DNA of 64,000 nucleotides, taken from Eisenbergiella sp900555195 (lineage in GTDB: Bacteria; Bacillota; Clostridia; Lachnospirales; Lachnospiraceae). Below the pieces are notes generated by a model, which saw only the letters and a program-made list of their open reading frames with translations, had not been told where the DNA came from and made no database searches. Shown piece after piece: positions 32,672 through 40,677 of the stretch (position 1 is the first letter of the stretch; the number at the start of each line of letters is the position of its first letter). The position numbers and the translations under genes were made by a program. The stretch lies in contig CABUMH010000003.1 in assembly GCA_902492555.1 (NCBI GenBank), positions 6,893-70,892 on the forward strand. The letters run 5' to 3'.

Positions 32672-33651
32672 ATTGCCTCACTTTCCGGATGGCCTGCCCG
32701 TATCACCACATATTCATCCCCGTCCTCTTCCTCCCCATAGAGACCGAACAGCTGAAGCTGCCGTGGCTGTGACCGTTCCTGTTCCTTGGGATCATAGTTG
32801 GTAATCAGCACTTCCGGGAATTCACAGCCGCCATCGTACCGCTGCGCCAGGTTATTCAGCCGGGTTACTGCGGTAATGGTATATCCGGCGTACAGTTCCC
32901 GGATAAATGCACAGTCATTGTAACTGACCATCCATTTTCCCTTACAGCCGGCCAGCGTATCCCGGAGCCTTTTATGGTCCTCTTTTCGGAACACCACTTC
33001 ATAATGCCCTTCCGTCTCATAGTAGGGCGGATCGCAATAGAAAAAGGCGCTTTCCCGGTCATACTGCCGGATGAGCGCCTCAAAATCTTTATTCTCGATC
33101 ACCGTATCCGCAAGCCGCCTGGATGCCTGCCAGATCGCGTCAAAGCACCGGCGCACATCAAAGGGCTGGCAGCTGAAGGACGTACATCCGCTCCCGTAGC
33201 TGTAGCGGATGAGTTTAAAAAAAGCAGCCGCCCGCTTTACATCCGTGACTTGTGCATTTTCCAAAAGGATCTGGCGGATTTCCTCAAAATCCGGCGGCGG
33301 CAGGTACCGCTCGGCCAGTTCCAGTTCTTCTTTCAGGAAGCGGGAGTCAAATTCCTGCTTGTCCACAAAGTTGCGGATCACCGTGAATTCATCCCTGCTG
33401 TTGATCGGTAAAAAGCCAAGCTCCCGCAGGAAGGAGCCGGTGCGGTTCTTCACACAGTAAAACAGGTTGGCAAGATTGGAATTATAATCGTTATAGACCT
33501 CCATACACTTCCGGTCCGGAGGCTTCCCGAAAAGCACCCAGCCGCCTCCGCCGAACACCTCAATGTAGCGGTCGAATCTGGCGGGAAACATCGTGTAAAT
33601 CAGCTTCCGCAGTGCTTTCTTCCCGCCAACCCATGAAATAAAGCTGTTGAT
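32668..33651 (-). CDS. D12-class N6-adenine DNA methyltransferase
   Basis: A 327-residue Dam-type enzyme: N-terminal AdoMet motif SFISWVGGKKALRKL, VFGGGGWVLFGKPP, a target-recognition middle, the catalytic AFFYCDPPYYETEG (DPPY) and a conserved C-terminal WMVSYNDC region. The essential N-terminus is encoded upstream of the first ATG (33591); the frame is open back to a TGA, and the natural start position is an ATC at 33651, 7 bases after GGGGGTG, so it uses a rare start or has lost its ATG. Orphan enzyme beside ArdA-like genes; probably protects the element from restriction. Confidence 0.88.
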   Translation of the reverse strand: MNSFISWVGGKKALRKLIYTMFPARFDRYIEVFGGGGWVLFGKPPDRKCMEVYNDYNSNLANLFYCVKNRTGSFLRELGFLPINSRDEFTVIRNFVDKQEFDSRFLKEELELAERYLPPPDFEEIRQILLENAQVTDVKRAAAFFKLIRYSYGSGCTSFSCQPFDVRRCFDAIWQASRRLADTVIENKDFEALIRQYDRESAFFYCDPPYYETEGHYEVVFRKEDHKRLRDTLAGCKGKWMVSYNDCAFIRELYAGYTITAVTRLNNLAQRYDGGCEFPEVLITNYDPKEQERSQPRQLQLFGLYGEEEDGDEYVVIRAGHPESEAI

Positions 33652-33685
33652 CCTGTATCACCCCCTGATTATATTTGCCGGTATC

Positions 33686-34870
33686 TCACTGCAGCTTCAT
33701 CCCGTTCTGCGGTCTGGTATATTCCTGGCGGAACGGGATCTCATTACGGGAGATCAGGCCATAAGCCGTCGGGATATAACTGATCTCTTTCAATTTCCGT
33801 TCCCCAAATCCTTCAAAGTCAAACCATTTGAACGCAGGATCTTCCGTGTCAAACCCGGCTTCCTCCAGCAGGTACTCCGCATACCGTGCCGGAGAAAATA
33901 TTTTCTGGTCAAAGTTATAGCTATCCAGATTCGCCGCAATATCCAGTGCCAGGTCTAAATCATCGCAGTGTTCCAACTCCATCGCCGCTTTGTATTTTGC
34001 CAGCGTCCGGCTGTCGGGAAATGCCTGGATCCGTTCCGCCAACAGGTTCACCTTTCCAATCTCTTCATCCCCAATGAGAGAAAACGGCACCACCGATCCG
34101 TTATTCTCTGCGATGAGGCAATAATCAAAGGATCTTTCCTTCAGGGTAGTAAGCGCCTGTTTCATTGCCTGTTCATCTGCGGGAAGATCCAGCCATACGC
34201 CTTGCTCATCCTGATGTGCCAGGGATACTAACCGTACAGAAATGAGGCCTGTTCTTGTATCCGAAATTTCCGGGCATTGGCTGCCATCATAAATTTCCTG
34301 AAAATTACCCTCACACCTAAATATATACCCTTTGGAAGTATAGGTTCCCTGGTCACTGCGGCGAAGTTCCGCTCCAACCTTTTGCGGATCCAGAAGTTCC
34401 AACACATCATCCGGCAGTTTCTTAAAGAGTTCCAACATCCCGCCGTCTATGCATATCTCTCCAAGATCCTCGTCATCTATCACACCGGGATGAAAATCAT
34501 AACAATCCAGGTTGTAAGTCAAATTGATCACTTCTTTCATAGTGACAGGACTGCCGACATCTTCCTCAATCCGAAGTGCTATAGCTCCTTCCAGGGTATC
34601 CACCTGTTCCTGATCCATCTGGGACAGCTGGTAAGCCAGCAGATTGATTTCATCCAAGCGGCATTTTATCTGCCTTTCCAGAATTCTCACCAGGAATCCC
34701 GGCCAACCACTGGCATATTCCACCTGATAGGATTCGTCCTCCCGCACATGTGCACGCTGCATGGCATCCCGGATAGTTTCCCGCCCTGCCGGAAGCGTCA
34801 GGCGTGCACCGGAATATCCCCTTTTTTTCTTCAAGCTGTCTGCGGTAATCCATACTTCCATTTCCCGCAT
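33686..34870 (-). CDS. ArdA-like antirestriction protein
   Basis: A 394-residue acidic protein with ArdA features (DLALDIAANLDSYNFDQKIF, FDTEDPAFKWFDFEGFGE and an N-terminal copy NLTYNLDCYDFHPGVIDDED), suggesting a duplicated fold. ArdA proteins mimic DNA and inhibit type I restriction enzymes, easing entry into new hosts. It follows the second ArdA-like gene with a TGATG overlap, and ATG 34870 has GGGAGGG upstream. The length is more than twice that of classical ArdA, typical of clostridial element versions. Confidence 0.82.
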   Translation of the reverse strand: MREMEVWITADSLKKKRGYSGARLTLPAGRETIRDAMQRAHVREDESYQVEYASGWPGFLVRILERQIKCRLDEINLLAYQLSQMDQEQVDTLEGAIALRIEEDVGSPVTMKEVINLTYNLDCYDFHPGVIDDEDLGEICIDGGMLELFKKLPDDVLELLDPQKVGAELRRSDQGTYTSKGYIFRCEGNFQEIYDGSQCPEISDTRTGLISVRLVSLAHQDEQGVWLDLPADEQAMKQALTTLKERSFDYCLIAENNGSVVPFSLIGDEEIGKVNLLAERIQAFPDSRTLAKYKAAMELEHCDDLDLALDIAANLDSYNFDQKIFSPARYAEYLLEEAGFDTEDPAFKWFDFEGFGERKLKEISYIPTAYGLISRNEIPFRQEYTRPQNGMKLQ

Positions 34871-35964
34871 CACATCCCTCCCATCTGCATCGGCATGCCC
34901 TGTGTACAGGTACTCTTTAGTTGTTCTTCCGTGGTAATGAAAAAGCTGTCACTAGGGTTCCAAAAGCTGACATATAATTCGCCCTCATCGATCTCAATGG
35001 GGCGCTGTTCAAAGCCTTCTCCCCAGCCGTCGCTTTCCTGGCCGCTCCACTCATCCATGACAGCCTTTAGCATGTTCTGGGAAAGCGGGCCGTAACTCTT
35101 TACTTCCAGCACACCCCACAATTCTCCCTGCCAGACCTCCACAGCAGGAACCATACTGGCAACCTTCCGGTTCAAAAGCCGGTTGTGAAGGTAGGTGGCT
35201 AATCCACGCTCCCCTTCTGACTCCAGCCGTTCCCCGGCAATCTGTTCCGTGATGGAGTCCTCATACTCACATAACTCATATGCCGATACTTCTTCTGGTT
35301 CCGCCGAAAGATCTCCCCATCCAATTTTCCGGTACAATTCCGCTTTAAGGGGGCTAAACAGGCGGATCCCGGATAACTCATCCGGCAGGGATTCAATAGG
35401 CCGGTCCTTCCGTAAGATCAGCCCTTTGCCGGTCTGCACGACTCCGTCCCTTTTCATACAATACCGTTCAAAAGATTCATAATCCACGAATGGGTTGAGT
35501 TTCTCGTCCACATGGATGTTCTCCCTTTCCAGTACAAATGCCGCATACTCCTTTGGGGATCGAAGATGATCTGGCAGGATCTCATACTGTTCCAGATGTC
35601 CTGCGATTTCCAAAGCTGCCTCCATGTCATCCGGCATCTCTGCTTCCAAAGCAGCCATCAATTTTTCCATCTTTTCTTCGGATGAAACCATGTCCTGATC
35701 CACCAGGATTTCGGCAAACGCATTGAGTCCCTTCAGTTCATGCGGCTGGGGAAGGTAATCCACCAGACATGGTTTTTTACTGGACAAGTTGATGATCTGG
35801 CACTGCCCCAGTTGTTCCACTCCCATAGACCTCCGTACCTGTTCCAGCTGTTCTTCTGTGGCAGGCAAAGAAATCGTTTCACTGCAGCGGTTTCCAGAAC
35901 ATTTAAATTCATAAGGCAGGAATAGCTTCAATTCAAATACCGCCTGCTGTTCTTTATTTCTCAT
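34870..35964 (-). CDS. Second ArdA-like antirestriction protein
   Basis: A 364-residue acidic protein with an ArdA-like stretch (LEIAGHLEQYEILPDHLRSP, then FVDYESFERYCMKRDG) and an N-terminal domain with a pair of cysteines (CSGNRCSETISL). The C-terminus ends in a short methionine-rich tail. It is related in layout but clearly diverged from its downstream neighbour, so the duplication is old. Start ATG 35964 follows AAGGGAGCCACAG and overlaps the preceding gene by 4 bp. Antirestriction is inferred. Confidence 0.72.
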   Translation of the reverse strand: MRNKEQQAVFELKLFLPYEFKCSGNRCSETISLPATEEQLEQVRRSMGVEQLGQCQIINLSSKKPCLVDYLPQPHELKGLNAFAEILVDQDMVSSEEKMEKLMAALEAEMPDDMEAALEIAGHLEQYEILPDHLRSPKEYAAFVLERENIHVDEKLNPFVDYESFERYCMKRDGVVQTGKGLILRKDRPIESLPDELSGIRLFSPLKAELYRKIGWGDLSAEPEEVSAYELCEYEDSITEQIAGERLESEGERGLATYLHNRLLNRKVASMVPAVEVWQGELWGVLEVKSYGPLSQNMLKAVMDEWSGQESDGWGEGFEQRPIEIDEGELYVSFWNPSDSFFITTEEQLKSTCTQGMPMQMGGM

Positions 35965-36656
35965 CTGTGGCTCCCTTCTGCCTCTAACACGTCGGCCCCA
36001 TGGCGGCGGATCAGGAATGCTGCAATAACCAGACGAAATGTTTCATCGCTGACCAGTTCCGGATCCGTCAGTTCCGACAGGCTGATATGCTTAGTCCCTC
36101 GGTAGAGATCCTTGGCGGTATGAAAGAGGACATAACCACCCAAATCCACACCGTGAATCTGGATCTCCTTAAACCGTATGATATCCGGCTGAATCGCCGC
36201 GACTGACTTTCCCCACAGGAAGCGGTCTGCTGATAAAAGATACAGTGCCGCACACATCGCATCCTCATCTGCTACACAGCTATGCCTGCACCATAGGCTG
36301 TCAAACCGCTCTCGATGTCCGGTAAGGAAAAAGATGGACGGTATCTCTCTCGACAGGTGCGTCACACGGGTCACAAACGGCTTTACGTCCACCTCATCGA
36401 TAAGAAGTTCCAACAACTCAGAAAAGGGCACACAACCCGCTACAAACCGTTCACGAAAGCAGACACACCCATTTGGTACTTTACAGGCATTTCCCTTTTT
36501 ATCTGCATATTCACATAGGCTGCAGTCACAATCCCGTGCGTTATATCCTAATTTGCTTACGATCATTCCGCTCCTGCGAGGGCGAAAGCCGGGAACTCTT
36601 TGCATCTCAATTTCCAAATCTGCATATGGGGTACCCCTCATAAATCGTGTGGTCAT
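35961..36656 (-). CDS. Cys-rich protein of the anti-restriction block
   Basis: A 231-residue protein with an N-terminal cysteine cluster (CDCSLCEYADKKG, then CKVPNGCVCF) that could bind zinc or an iron-sulfur cluster, and a helical body ending in AFLIRRHGADVLEAEG. No family recognised. Start ATG 36656 is placed after AAAGGAATGAG. It lies upstream of the two ArdA-like genes with a 4-bp overlap, so it is in their operon. Confidence 0.68.
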   Translation of the reverse strand: MTTRFMRGTPYADLEIEMQRVPGFRPRRSGMIVSKLGYNARDCDCSLCEYADKKGNACKVPNGCVCFRERFVAGCVPFSELLELLIDEVDVKPFVTRVTHLSREIPSIFFLTGHRERFDSLWCRHSCVADEDAMCAALYLLSADRFLWGKSVAAIQPDIIRFKEIQIHGVDLGGYVLFHTAKDLYRGTKHISLSELTDPELVSDETFRLVIAAFLIRRHGADVLEAEGSHR

Positions 36657-36714
36657 CGTTCTCATTCCTTTCTCTTTGGATTTATTGCTATCTGCTTATT
36701 TGGGTCTGTCCTGT

Positions 36715-36984
36715 TTACTGAAGTGACATCCCGCCATGCTCCTGCTCTGACAACATTTCAATCGCATCCTCCCGTGTACGGAACATCCTCCATGGAGACA
36801 CTCGATGGTATAAACCGGTATGGCTCCGGACGCCAAAATACTTTCCATCGTAACTTTCTACGATGTATTCACAAGTGCCCTTTTTGGCTTTATTCGTAAT
36901 CATTACGCAAGTATCTCCCTTACTCCAGCCATATGGGAAATCCGTGCTTTTCTCGTTGCGACTCGTATGAAATTCCTTTTCCAT
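36715..36984 (-). CDS. Small conserved element protein, first gene of the leftward operon
   Basis: An 89-residue protein with beta-strand alternation (TCVMITNKAKKGTCEYIVES, then YFGVRSHTGLYHRVSPWRMF) ending in EQEHGGMSLQ. No family recognised. Start ATG 36984 has GGAGGTGGAAA. It is the most upstream gene of the leftward backbone operon, 65 bp after a terminator, so a promoter should lie in 36985-37050; no strong consensus is seen there. Confidence 0.65.
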   Translation of the reverse strand: MEKEFHTSRNEKSTDFPYGWSKGDTCVMITNKAKKGTCEYIVESYDGKYFGVRSHTGLYHRVSPWRMFRTREDAIEMLSEQEHGGMSLQ

Positions 36985-37048
36985 TTTCCACCTCCAATTA
37001 ACATCTACAGCTAACCTCTAATCTACTGATGCCGATTCCGTTCAAACA

Positions 37049-37094
37049 AAAAAGACCGGCTATGTTTTCGCTATTGCAAAGAACATAACCGGTC
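37049..37094 (-). terminator. Intrinsic terminator upstream of the leftward operon
   Basis: On the minus strand GACCGGTTATGTT (37094-37082) pairs with AACATAGCCGGTC (37066-37054) with one mismatch, followed by TTTTTTGTTTG. It isolates the leftward operon from transcripts entering from the decayed gene and transposon side. Confidence 0.8.
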
Positions 37095-37142
37095 AATCTC
37101 ATGCCTGATCGCTGCATCCATATGAAAAAGGGATATCCTTTA

Positions 37143-37177
37143 TTAAATCATAATCCAGTTTTTTCTATCATCATAAA
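37143..37177 (-). pseudogene. 3' fragment of a decayed small gene, left of the transposon
   Basis: The sequence around TTAAATCATAATCCA matches the 3' end of the gene at 48451-48741 (TTTAATCATAATCCA, WIMIK C-terminus). It ends at the target duplication ATAAA (37173-37177); the rest of the gene resumes after the transposon at 40597. Confidence 0.6.
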
Positions 37178-37235
37178 TGTTTTTGACATCATAGTTTAGC
37201 ATCATGCTGCTCTGGTTGCATGTCTCTGGATTGCC

Positions 37236-37259
37236 CTGTATACTGTCATCAGTATACAG
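37236..37259. repeat. Perfect inverted repeat in the transposon left end
   Basis: CTGTATACTG (37236-37245) and CAGTATACAG (37250-37259) flank TCAT. It contains one CTGTCATC unit resembling the CTGTCATG units of the right end, so it may be a transposase site or operator for the first transposon gene. A second, imperfect inverted repeat lies at 37269-37279/37303-37313. Confidence 0.55.
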
Positions 37260-37369
37260 AAAGAGAAAGGGTTCCAGAGCACCCTCCGTAGCAAGTCGTG
37301 TACTCTGAAACCCTGGCATTAAAACCATGGTTATTGTATCAGATTACACGGTTACTTACAATCATAAAA

Positions 37370-37864
37370 ATGATATTTTTTGTTGAGAGCAGCGCCATAT
37401 CCTACTGCCCGGTCTGCGGTGAGCCGCTTTCCTACCGGGATTCCTGTGTAAGGATCATGCGGCTGGAGGGCGGGATGAGGCGGAGGTTTCTGATCCGCAG
37501 GCTGAAATGCAGCAGCTGCGGGAAACTCCACCGGGAACTCCCGGACTGTCTGGTCCCTTACAAGCACTATGCTTCCGAAGTGATCTCCGGTGTACTGGAT
37601 GGGATCGTCACTCCGGAGGATGACGATTCCGCAGATTATCCCTGCGAAATGACCATGCGCCGCTGGCATTACTGGCTGGAAGCCAACCGGATCAGGATAG
37701 ACGGATATCTGAAATCAACAGGATGCCGTCTGCTGGGATTCTCCACAGAACTTCTGGAATCCCGGGTGCCGCTGCTCGATAAGCTGCGAAGTTCACGTCC
37801 GGAATGGCTGGAAACACTGCTCCGGTTCCTTTATAATTCCGGAGGTTTTCTTGTCCCTGTTTAG
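37370..37864 (+). CDS. DUF6431-like zinc-finger protein of the transposon
   Basis: A 164-residue protein with a zinc ribbon (YCPVCGEPLSYRDSC and LKCSSCGKLHRELP) followed by a helical region with an HTH-like segment (YPCEMTMRRWHYWLEANRIR). I recognise it as the DUF6431 type that precedes DDE transposase genes. It may bind the transposon ends or select the target, perhaps filling the place of TniQ, which is missing. Start ATG 37370; the ribosome binding site is weak. The transposase gene follows after 77 bp. Confidence 0.72.
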   Translation: MIFFVESSAISYCPVCGEPLSYRDSCVRIMRLEGGMRRRFLIRRLKCSSCGKLHRELPDCLVPYKHYASEVISGVLDGIVTPEDDDSADYPCEMTMRRWHYWLEANRIRIDGYLKSTGCRLLGFSTELLESRVPLLDKLRSSRPEWLETLLRFLYNSGGFLVPV

Positions 37865-37941
37865 CATCCCGGCTCTGCACCGACTTTGTTTTGCTGTCAC
37901 CACTGCCCTGTGGTACCCTCCCTGCAAAGGAGGTTATGCTA

Positions 37942-39351
37942 ATGAAAACAAATGAAACCATAAAGTGGCAGGAAGAGCAGGCACTGCAGCGGTACCAGCT
38001 GATCGCTCCCCTGCTGGATGGATCACTGGACAACGCAAAGCGGATCCAGCTGCGGGAGACAATCGCGGAACAGAACGGGCTGTCCCCACGAACCCTGTAC
38101 CGCTATGAAGCGGCTTACAGGAAGGGCGGGTTCCCCGGGCTGAAGCCGCAGGACCGGGAATCAAAGCGCTCCCCGAAACTCCCGGAAAACTTTGATGAAC
38201 TTCTGGACCAGGCAATCCAACTGAAGCGGGAAGTACCAAAACGCTCAGTTCAGCAGATCATCTATATCCTGGAACTGGAGGGCCGTGTGGCCCCGGGAGT
38301 CCTGAAACGTTCCACGATGGAGCGCTATCTCTACAAAGCCGGATTCGGTGTCCGGCAGATGCAGATGTACAACGATGCCAGGAAGAGTTCCTCAAAACGG
38401 TTCTGCAAACCGCACCGGATGATGCTGATCCAGGGCGACATTAAATATGGCATAAAGCTTCCCATCGGCAGGAATGGAGCTATGGTCCAGACTTATCTCT
38501 CTTCCGCGATCGATGACCATTCCCGGTATGTGATCCAGTCTGAATTCTATGCCAGCCAGGAAGAATCCATTGTGGAGGATACTTTCCGGAAAGTGGTCCT
38601 CAAAGCAGGAAAATTTGATGCCTGCTACTTTGACAACGGATCACAGTACATAGCAAAACCGCTGAAACTCTCCCTGGGGAAGCTTGGGATCACAATCCGC
38701 CATGCGCCCAGGGCGAGTGGAAAATCGAAAGGCAAATGTGAAAAATTCCATCAGGTTGTAGATTCGTACCTGAGGGAAGCAAAAGCGCATCAGATCCGGA
38801 CACTGGAACAGCTGAACCAGTACTGGGAGATCTTCCTCGAAGAGTACTACCACAAGAAGCCTCATGAAGGGATCCGTGAGTACTACGAAAGCCTGGGCAG
38901 CCCCGTTCCCGCCCAGGGGATCACACCGATGCAGGAATGGGGAAGGGACAGCCGTCCCCTGACATTCCTTGATACCGGCGTAGTGGCGGAGGCATTTCTC
39001 CACCACGAAACCCGGCTGGTAGACAAGGGGGCATGTATAAGCTTCCAGGGCAGGAAATATGAGACGAAACCTTCCCTGATCGGCTGCAAGGTGGAGATTT
39101 CTTACGACCCGATGTCTCCGGAAGTGATCCGGGTATCCTATCCGGGGATTCCGCCTTTTGAGGCAGAACCGGTAAAGATCGGGGAATTCTGCTCCAAAAC
39201 TCCGGCGCTGCCGGTCTCCATGCAGGAACAGGAAACGGAAGCTTCCCGGTTCCTTTCCGCACTGGAGAAAAAACATGAACAGAGCAGACGGCAGGTGGCG
39301 GACGCGATCTCCTTCGGCCAGTACAGGAAGGATGGTGGCAGCGATGTATGA
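37942..39351 (+). CDS. tniA: DDE-type (TniA/Mu-like) transposase
   Basis: A 469-residue transposase. An N-terminal HTH region (AEQNGLSPRTLYRYEAAYRK) is followed by an RNase H-like catalytic core with Asp in LIQGDIKYG, Asp in CYFDNGSQY and Glu in GKSKGKCEKFHQVV, then a Mu-transposase C-terminal beta domain (DKGACISFQGRKYETKPSLI). It cuts and joins the transposon ends. Start ATG 37942 with AAAGGAGG at 37926-37933. Its end overlaps the ATPase start by 8 bp. Confidence 0.9.
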   Translation: MKTNETIKWQEEQALQRYQLIAPLLDGSLDNAKRIQLRETIAEQNGLSPRTLYRYEAAYRKGGFPGLKPQDRESKRSPKLPENFDELLDQAIQLKREVPKRSVQQIIYILELEGRVAPGVLKRSTMERYLYKAGFGVRQMQMYNDARKSSSKRFCKPHRMMLIQGDIKYGIKLPIGRNGAMVQTYLSSAIDDHSRYVIQSEFYASQEESIVEDTFRKVVLKAGKFDACYFDNGSQYIAKPLKLSLGKLGITIRHAPRASGKSKGKCEKFHQVVDSYLREAKAHQIRTLEQLNQYWEIFLEEYYHKKPHEGIREYYESLGSPVPAQGITPMQEWGRDSRPLTFLDTGVVAEAFLHHETRLVDKGACISFQGRKYETKPSLIGCKVEISYDPMSPEVIRVSYPGIPPFEAEPVKIGEFCSKTPALPVSMQEQETEASRFLSALEKKHEQSRRQVADAISFGQYRKDGGSDV

Positions 39352-40162
39352 AACATTTTTCCAGATGGAGCATACGCCCTTTTCAAGAAACACACCGGTT
39401 GCTGACCTTTATGAGTCACCTGCCATGGCGGATACCCTGGGGAGACTCGCTTATGCGGCAGACCGCCAGCTCTTTGCGGTAGTCACTGCGGATGCGGGCT
39501 GCGGAAAATCCACGCTCATCCGCCGGTTTGTGACCAGTCTGCCCAAAGAGGAATACCTGTTCCTGTATCTGTCGGATTCCAAACTGACCCCGCGTTGGTT
39601 CTATAAAGGGATGCTGGACCAGCTGGGGATCGAATCAAAGTTTTACCGGGGCGACGCAAAGCGGCAGCTCCAGAAGGAAGTGGAGATCATCCGCGGCGTC
39701 CAGAAGAAGAAAGTAGTCTGCATCTTGGATGAGGCCCATCTTTTGGAGAAGGAGACCATTGAGGAATTCCGCTTTCTGCTGAATTACCGCTTTGATTCTA
39801 TCAGCCCGATGGCGCTTGTCCTTGTGGGACAGACGGAACTGTGGGATAAACTCCGGATGCAGCGGTATGCTGCTGTCCGGCAGAGGATCGATATCAACTG
39901 TGTCCTTCCCCACCTGGATCGTGCGGAGACAGAGCGGTACATCCAGTCCCAGCTGGCTTATGCCGGCGGCAGGCAGGACATCTTCACAGACAAAGCGCTG
40001 GATGATATCTATAAGGAGTCCACCGGGATCCCCCGCCGGGTCAACCGGATCTGTGAAAAGAGCCTGATGTATGCCAGCCAGCAGGGAAAACGCCTGATCG
40101 ATGAACACCTCGTCCGTTATATCATTGAACATGAGATGCTGGGAGGTGACACACGCCAATGA
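39344..40162 (+). CDS. tniB: TniB/ExeA-like AAA ATPase of the transposon
   Basis: A 272-residue AAA+ ATPase: MYETFFQMEHTPFSRN start typical of the ExeA/TniB group, Walker A TADAGCGKST, Walker B VVCILDEAHLL, sensor-like LVLVGQTELW and an arginine-rich C-terminal region (GIPRRVNRICEKSLMYA). It is the target-DNA activator that works with the TniA transposase. The ATG at 39344 fits the family N-terminus; earlier ATGs at 39275 and 39332 overlap the transposase more deeply. Confidence 0.9.
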   Translation: MYETFFQMEHTPFSRNTPVADLYESPAMADTLGRLAYAADRQLFAVVTADAGCGKSTLIRRFVTSLPKEEYLFLYLSDSKLTPRWFYKGMLDQLGIESKFYRGDAKRQLQKEVEIIRGVQKKKVVCILDEAHLLEKETIEEFRFLLNYRFDSISPMALVLVGQTELWDKLRMQRYAAVRQRIDINCVLPHLDRAETERYIQSQLAYAGGRQDIFTDKALDDIYKESTGIPRRVNRICEKSLMYASQQGKRLIDEHLVRYIIEHEMLGGDTRQ

Positions 40163-40476
40163 TCACATTTACCTGTAAAGGGAAAGGGTGTTCTCCCCGC
40201 CAGTGGGAAGGCAGCCTTGAGATCCTGCAGAGAGGGAACCCGTGTGAGGCAGAACTCTGCGCCAGGGGAAGCCGCTTCCATCTGATCGTAGGAAAGCATT
40301 CCTACGGGAACTATCTCTGTATCCCCAACTGGGATGTTGGTACAGAACTCTCATCACTGACAGATCTCTTCTGGAATGAGGAACGCCTCCGGCATTACAG
40401 CCGAATGAAAAAGGCAGATGCCTGTACCATCGTCTCGGCACTTAAAGTGCTGGCAGAGCATGGATGTATGAACTAA
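40159..40476 (+). CDS. DUF6618-like transposon protein
   Basis: A 105-residue protein: TCKGKGCSPRQWEGSLEILQ, EAELCARGSRFHLIVGKHSY and GNYLCIPNWDVGTELSSLTD form a compact beta-rich domain with a helical end. I recall this as DUF6618, frequent beside ExeA-type ATPases. Its start overlaps the ATPase stop (ATGA), so it is co-translated. Function unknown; it could modulate the host or transposition. Confidence 0.72.
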   Translation: MITFTCKGKGCSPRQWEGSLEILQRGNPCEAELCARGSRFHLIVGKHSYGNYLCIPNWDVGTELSSLTDLFWNEERLRHYSRMKKADACTIVSALKVLAEHGCMN

Positions 40477-40486
40477 TTCCTTCCGT

Positions 40487-40510
40487 GATGGGGCGGTTAT
40501 CCGCCCCATC
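40487..40510 (+). terminator. Perfect hairpin after the last transposon gene
   Basis: GATGGGGCGG (40487-40496) and CCGCCCCATC (40501-40510) form a 10-bp stem with a TTAT loop, 11 bp after the stop of the DUF6618-like gene. No U-run follows (AAAGGG), so it may be an RNA-end hairpin rather than a full intrinsic terminator. Confidence 0.55.
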
Positions 40511-40523
40511 AAAGGGAACATTC

Positions 40524-40578
40524 CATGACAGATATCCTGGCAATTTCATGTCAGCATGACAGAGCGGGATCATGACAG
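40524..40578. repeat. Transposon right-end repeats (CATGACAG units)
   Basis: CATGACAG occurs at 40524-40531, 40555-40562 and 40571-40578, and CATGTCAG at 40547-40554. Clustered short repeats near one end are typical transposase-binding sites of TniA/Tn7-like elements. Confidence 0.6.
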
Positions 40579-40596
40579 CCAAGGAGAGCATTAACA

Positions 40597-40675
40597 ATAA
40601 ATTTGTAATCAGAATGGAATTTCCATATATTTACATATATTTTGATAATTCACACTTAGCTACATATATCTTAGC
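40597..40675 (-). pseudogene. Decayed small gene, part right of the transposon
   Basis: AATAAATTTGTAATCAGAAT and GGAATTTCC that follow align with the gene at 48451 (CATAAATCTGCAGTAAGAAT, GAAATTCC). Reading frames are broken and part of the 5' region is missing. It completes the fragment at 37143-37177 across the transposon. Confidence 0.55.
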
Positions 40676-40677
40676 CC

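Larger units (their letters stand above)
37178..40596 (+). mobile_element. TniA/TniB-type transposon, 3.4 kb
   Basis: The element begins TGTTTTTGACATC and ends GAGAGCATTAACA, giving TGTT...AACA termini, and is flanked by ATAAA at 37173-37177 and 40597-40601. A 5-bp duplication and TGT/ACA ends are typical of TniA (Mu/Tn5053-like) transposases. Comparison with the paralogous gene at 48451 confirms the empty site: removing the element and one ATAAA restores a continuous related sequence. It carries four same-strand genes (DUF6431-like, DDE transposase, AAA ATPase, DUF6618-like), with no resolvase or TniQ. Confidence 0.85.

Noticed and set aside
37143..37328. Minus-strand 61-codon frame at the left transposon end
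   Set aside because: It crosses the transposon boundary at 37178; only its last residues match a real gene family, so it is a remnant joined by chance to transposon DNA.
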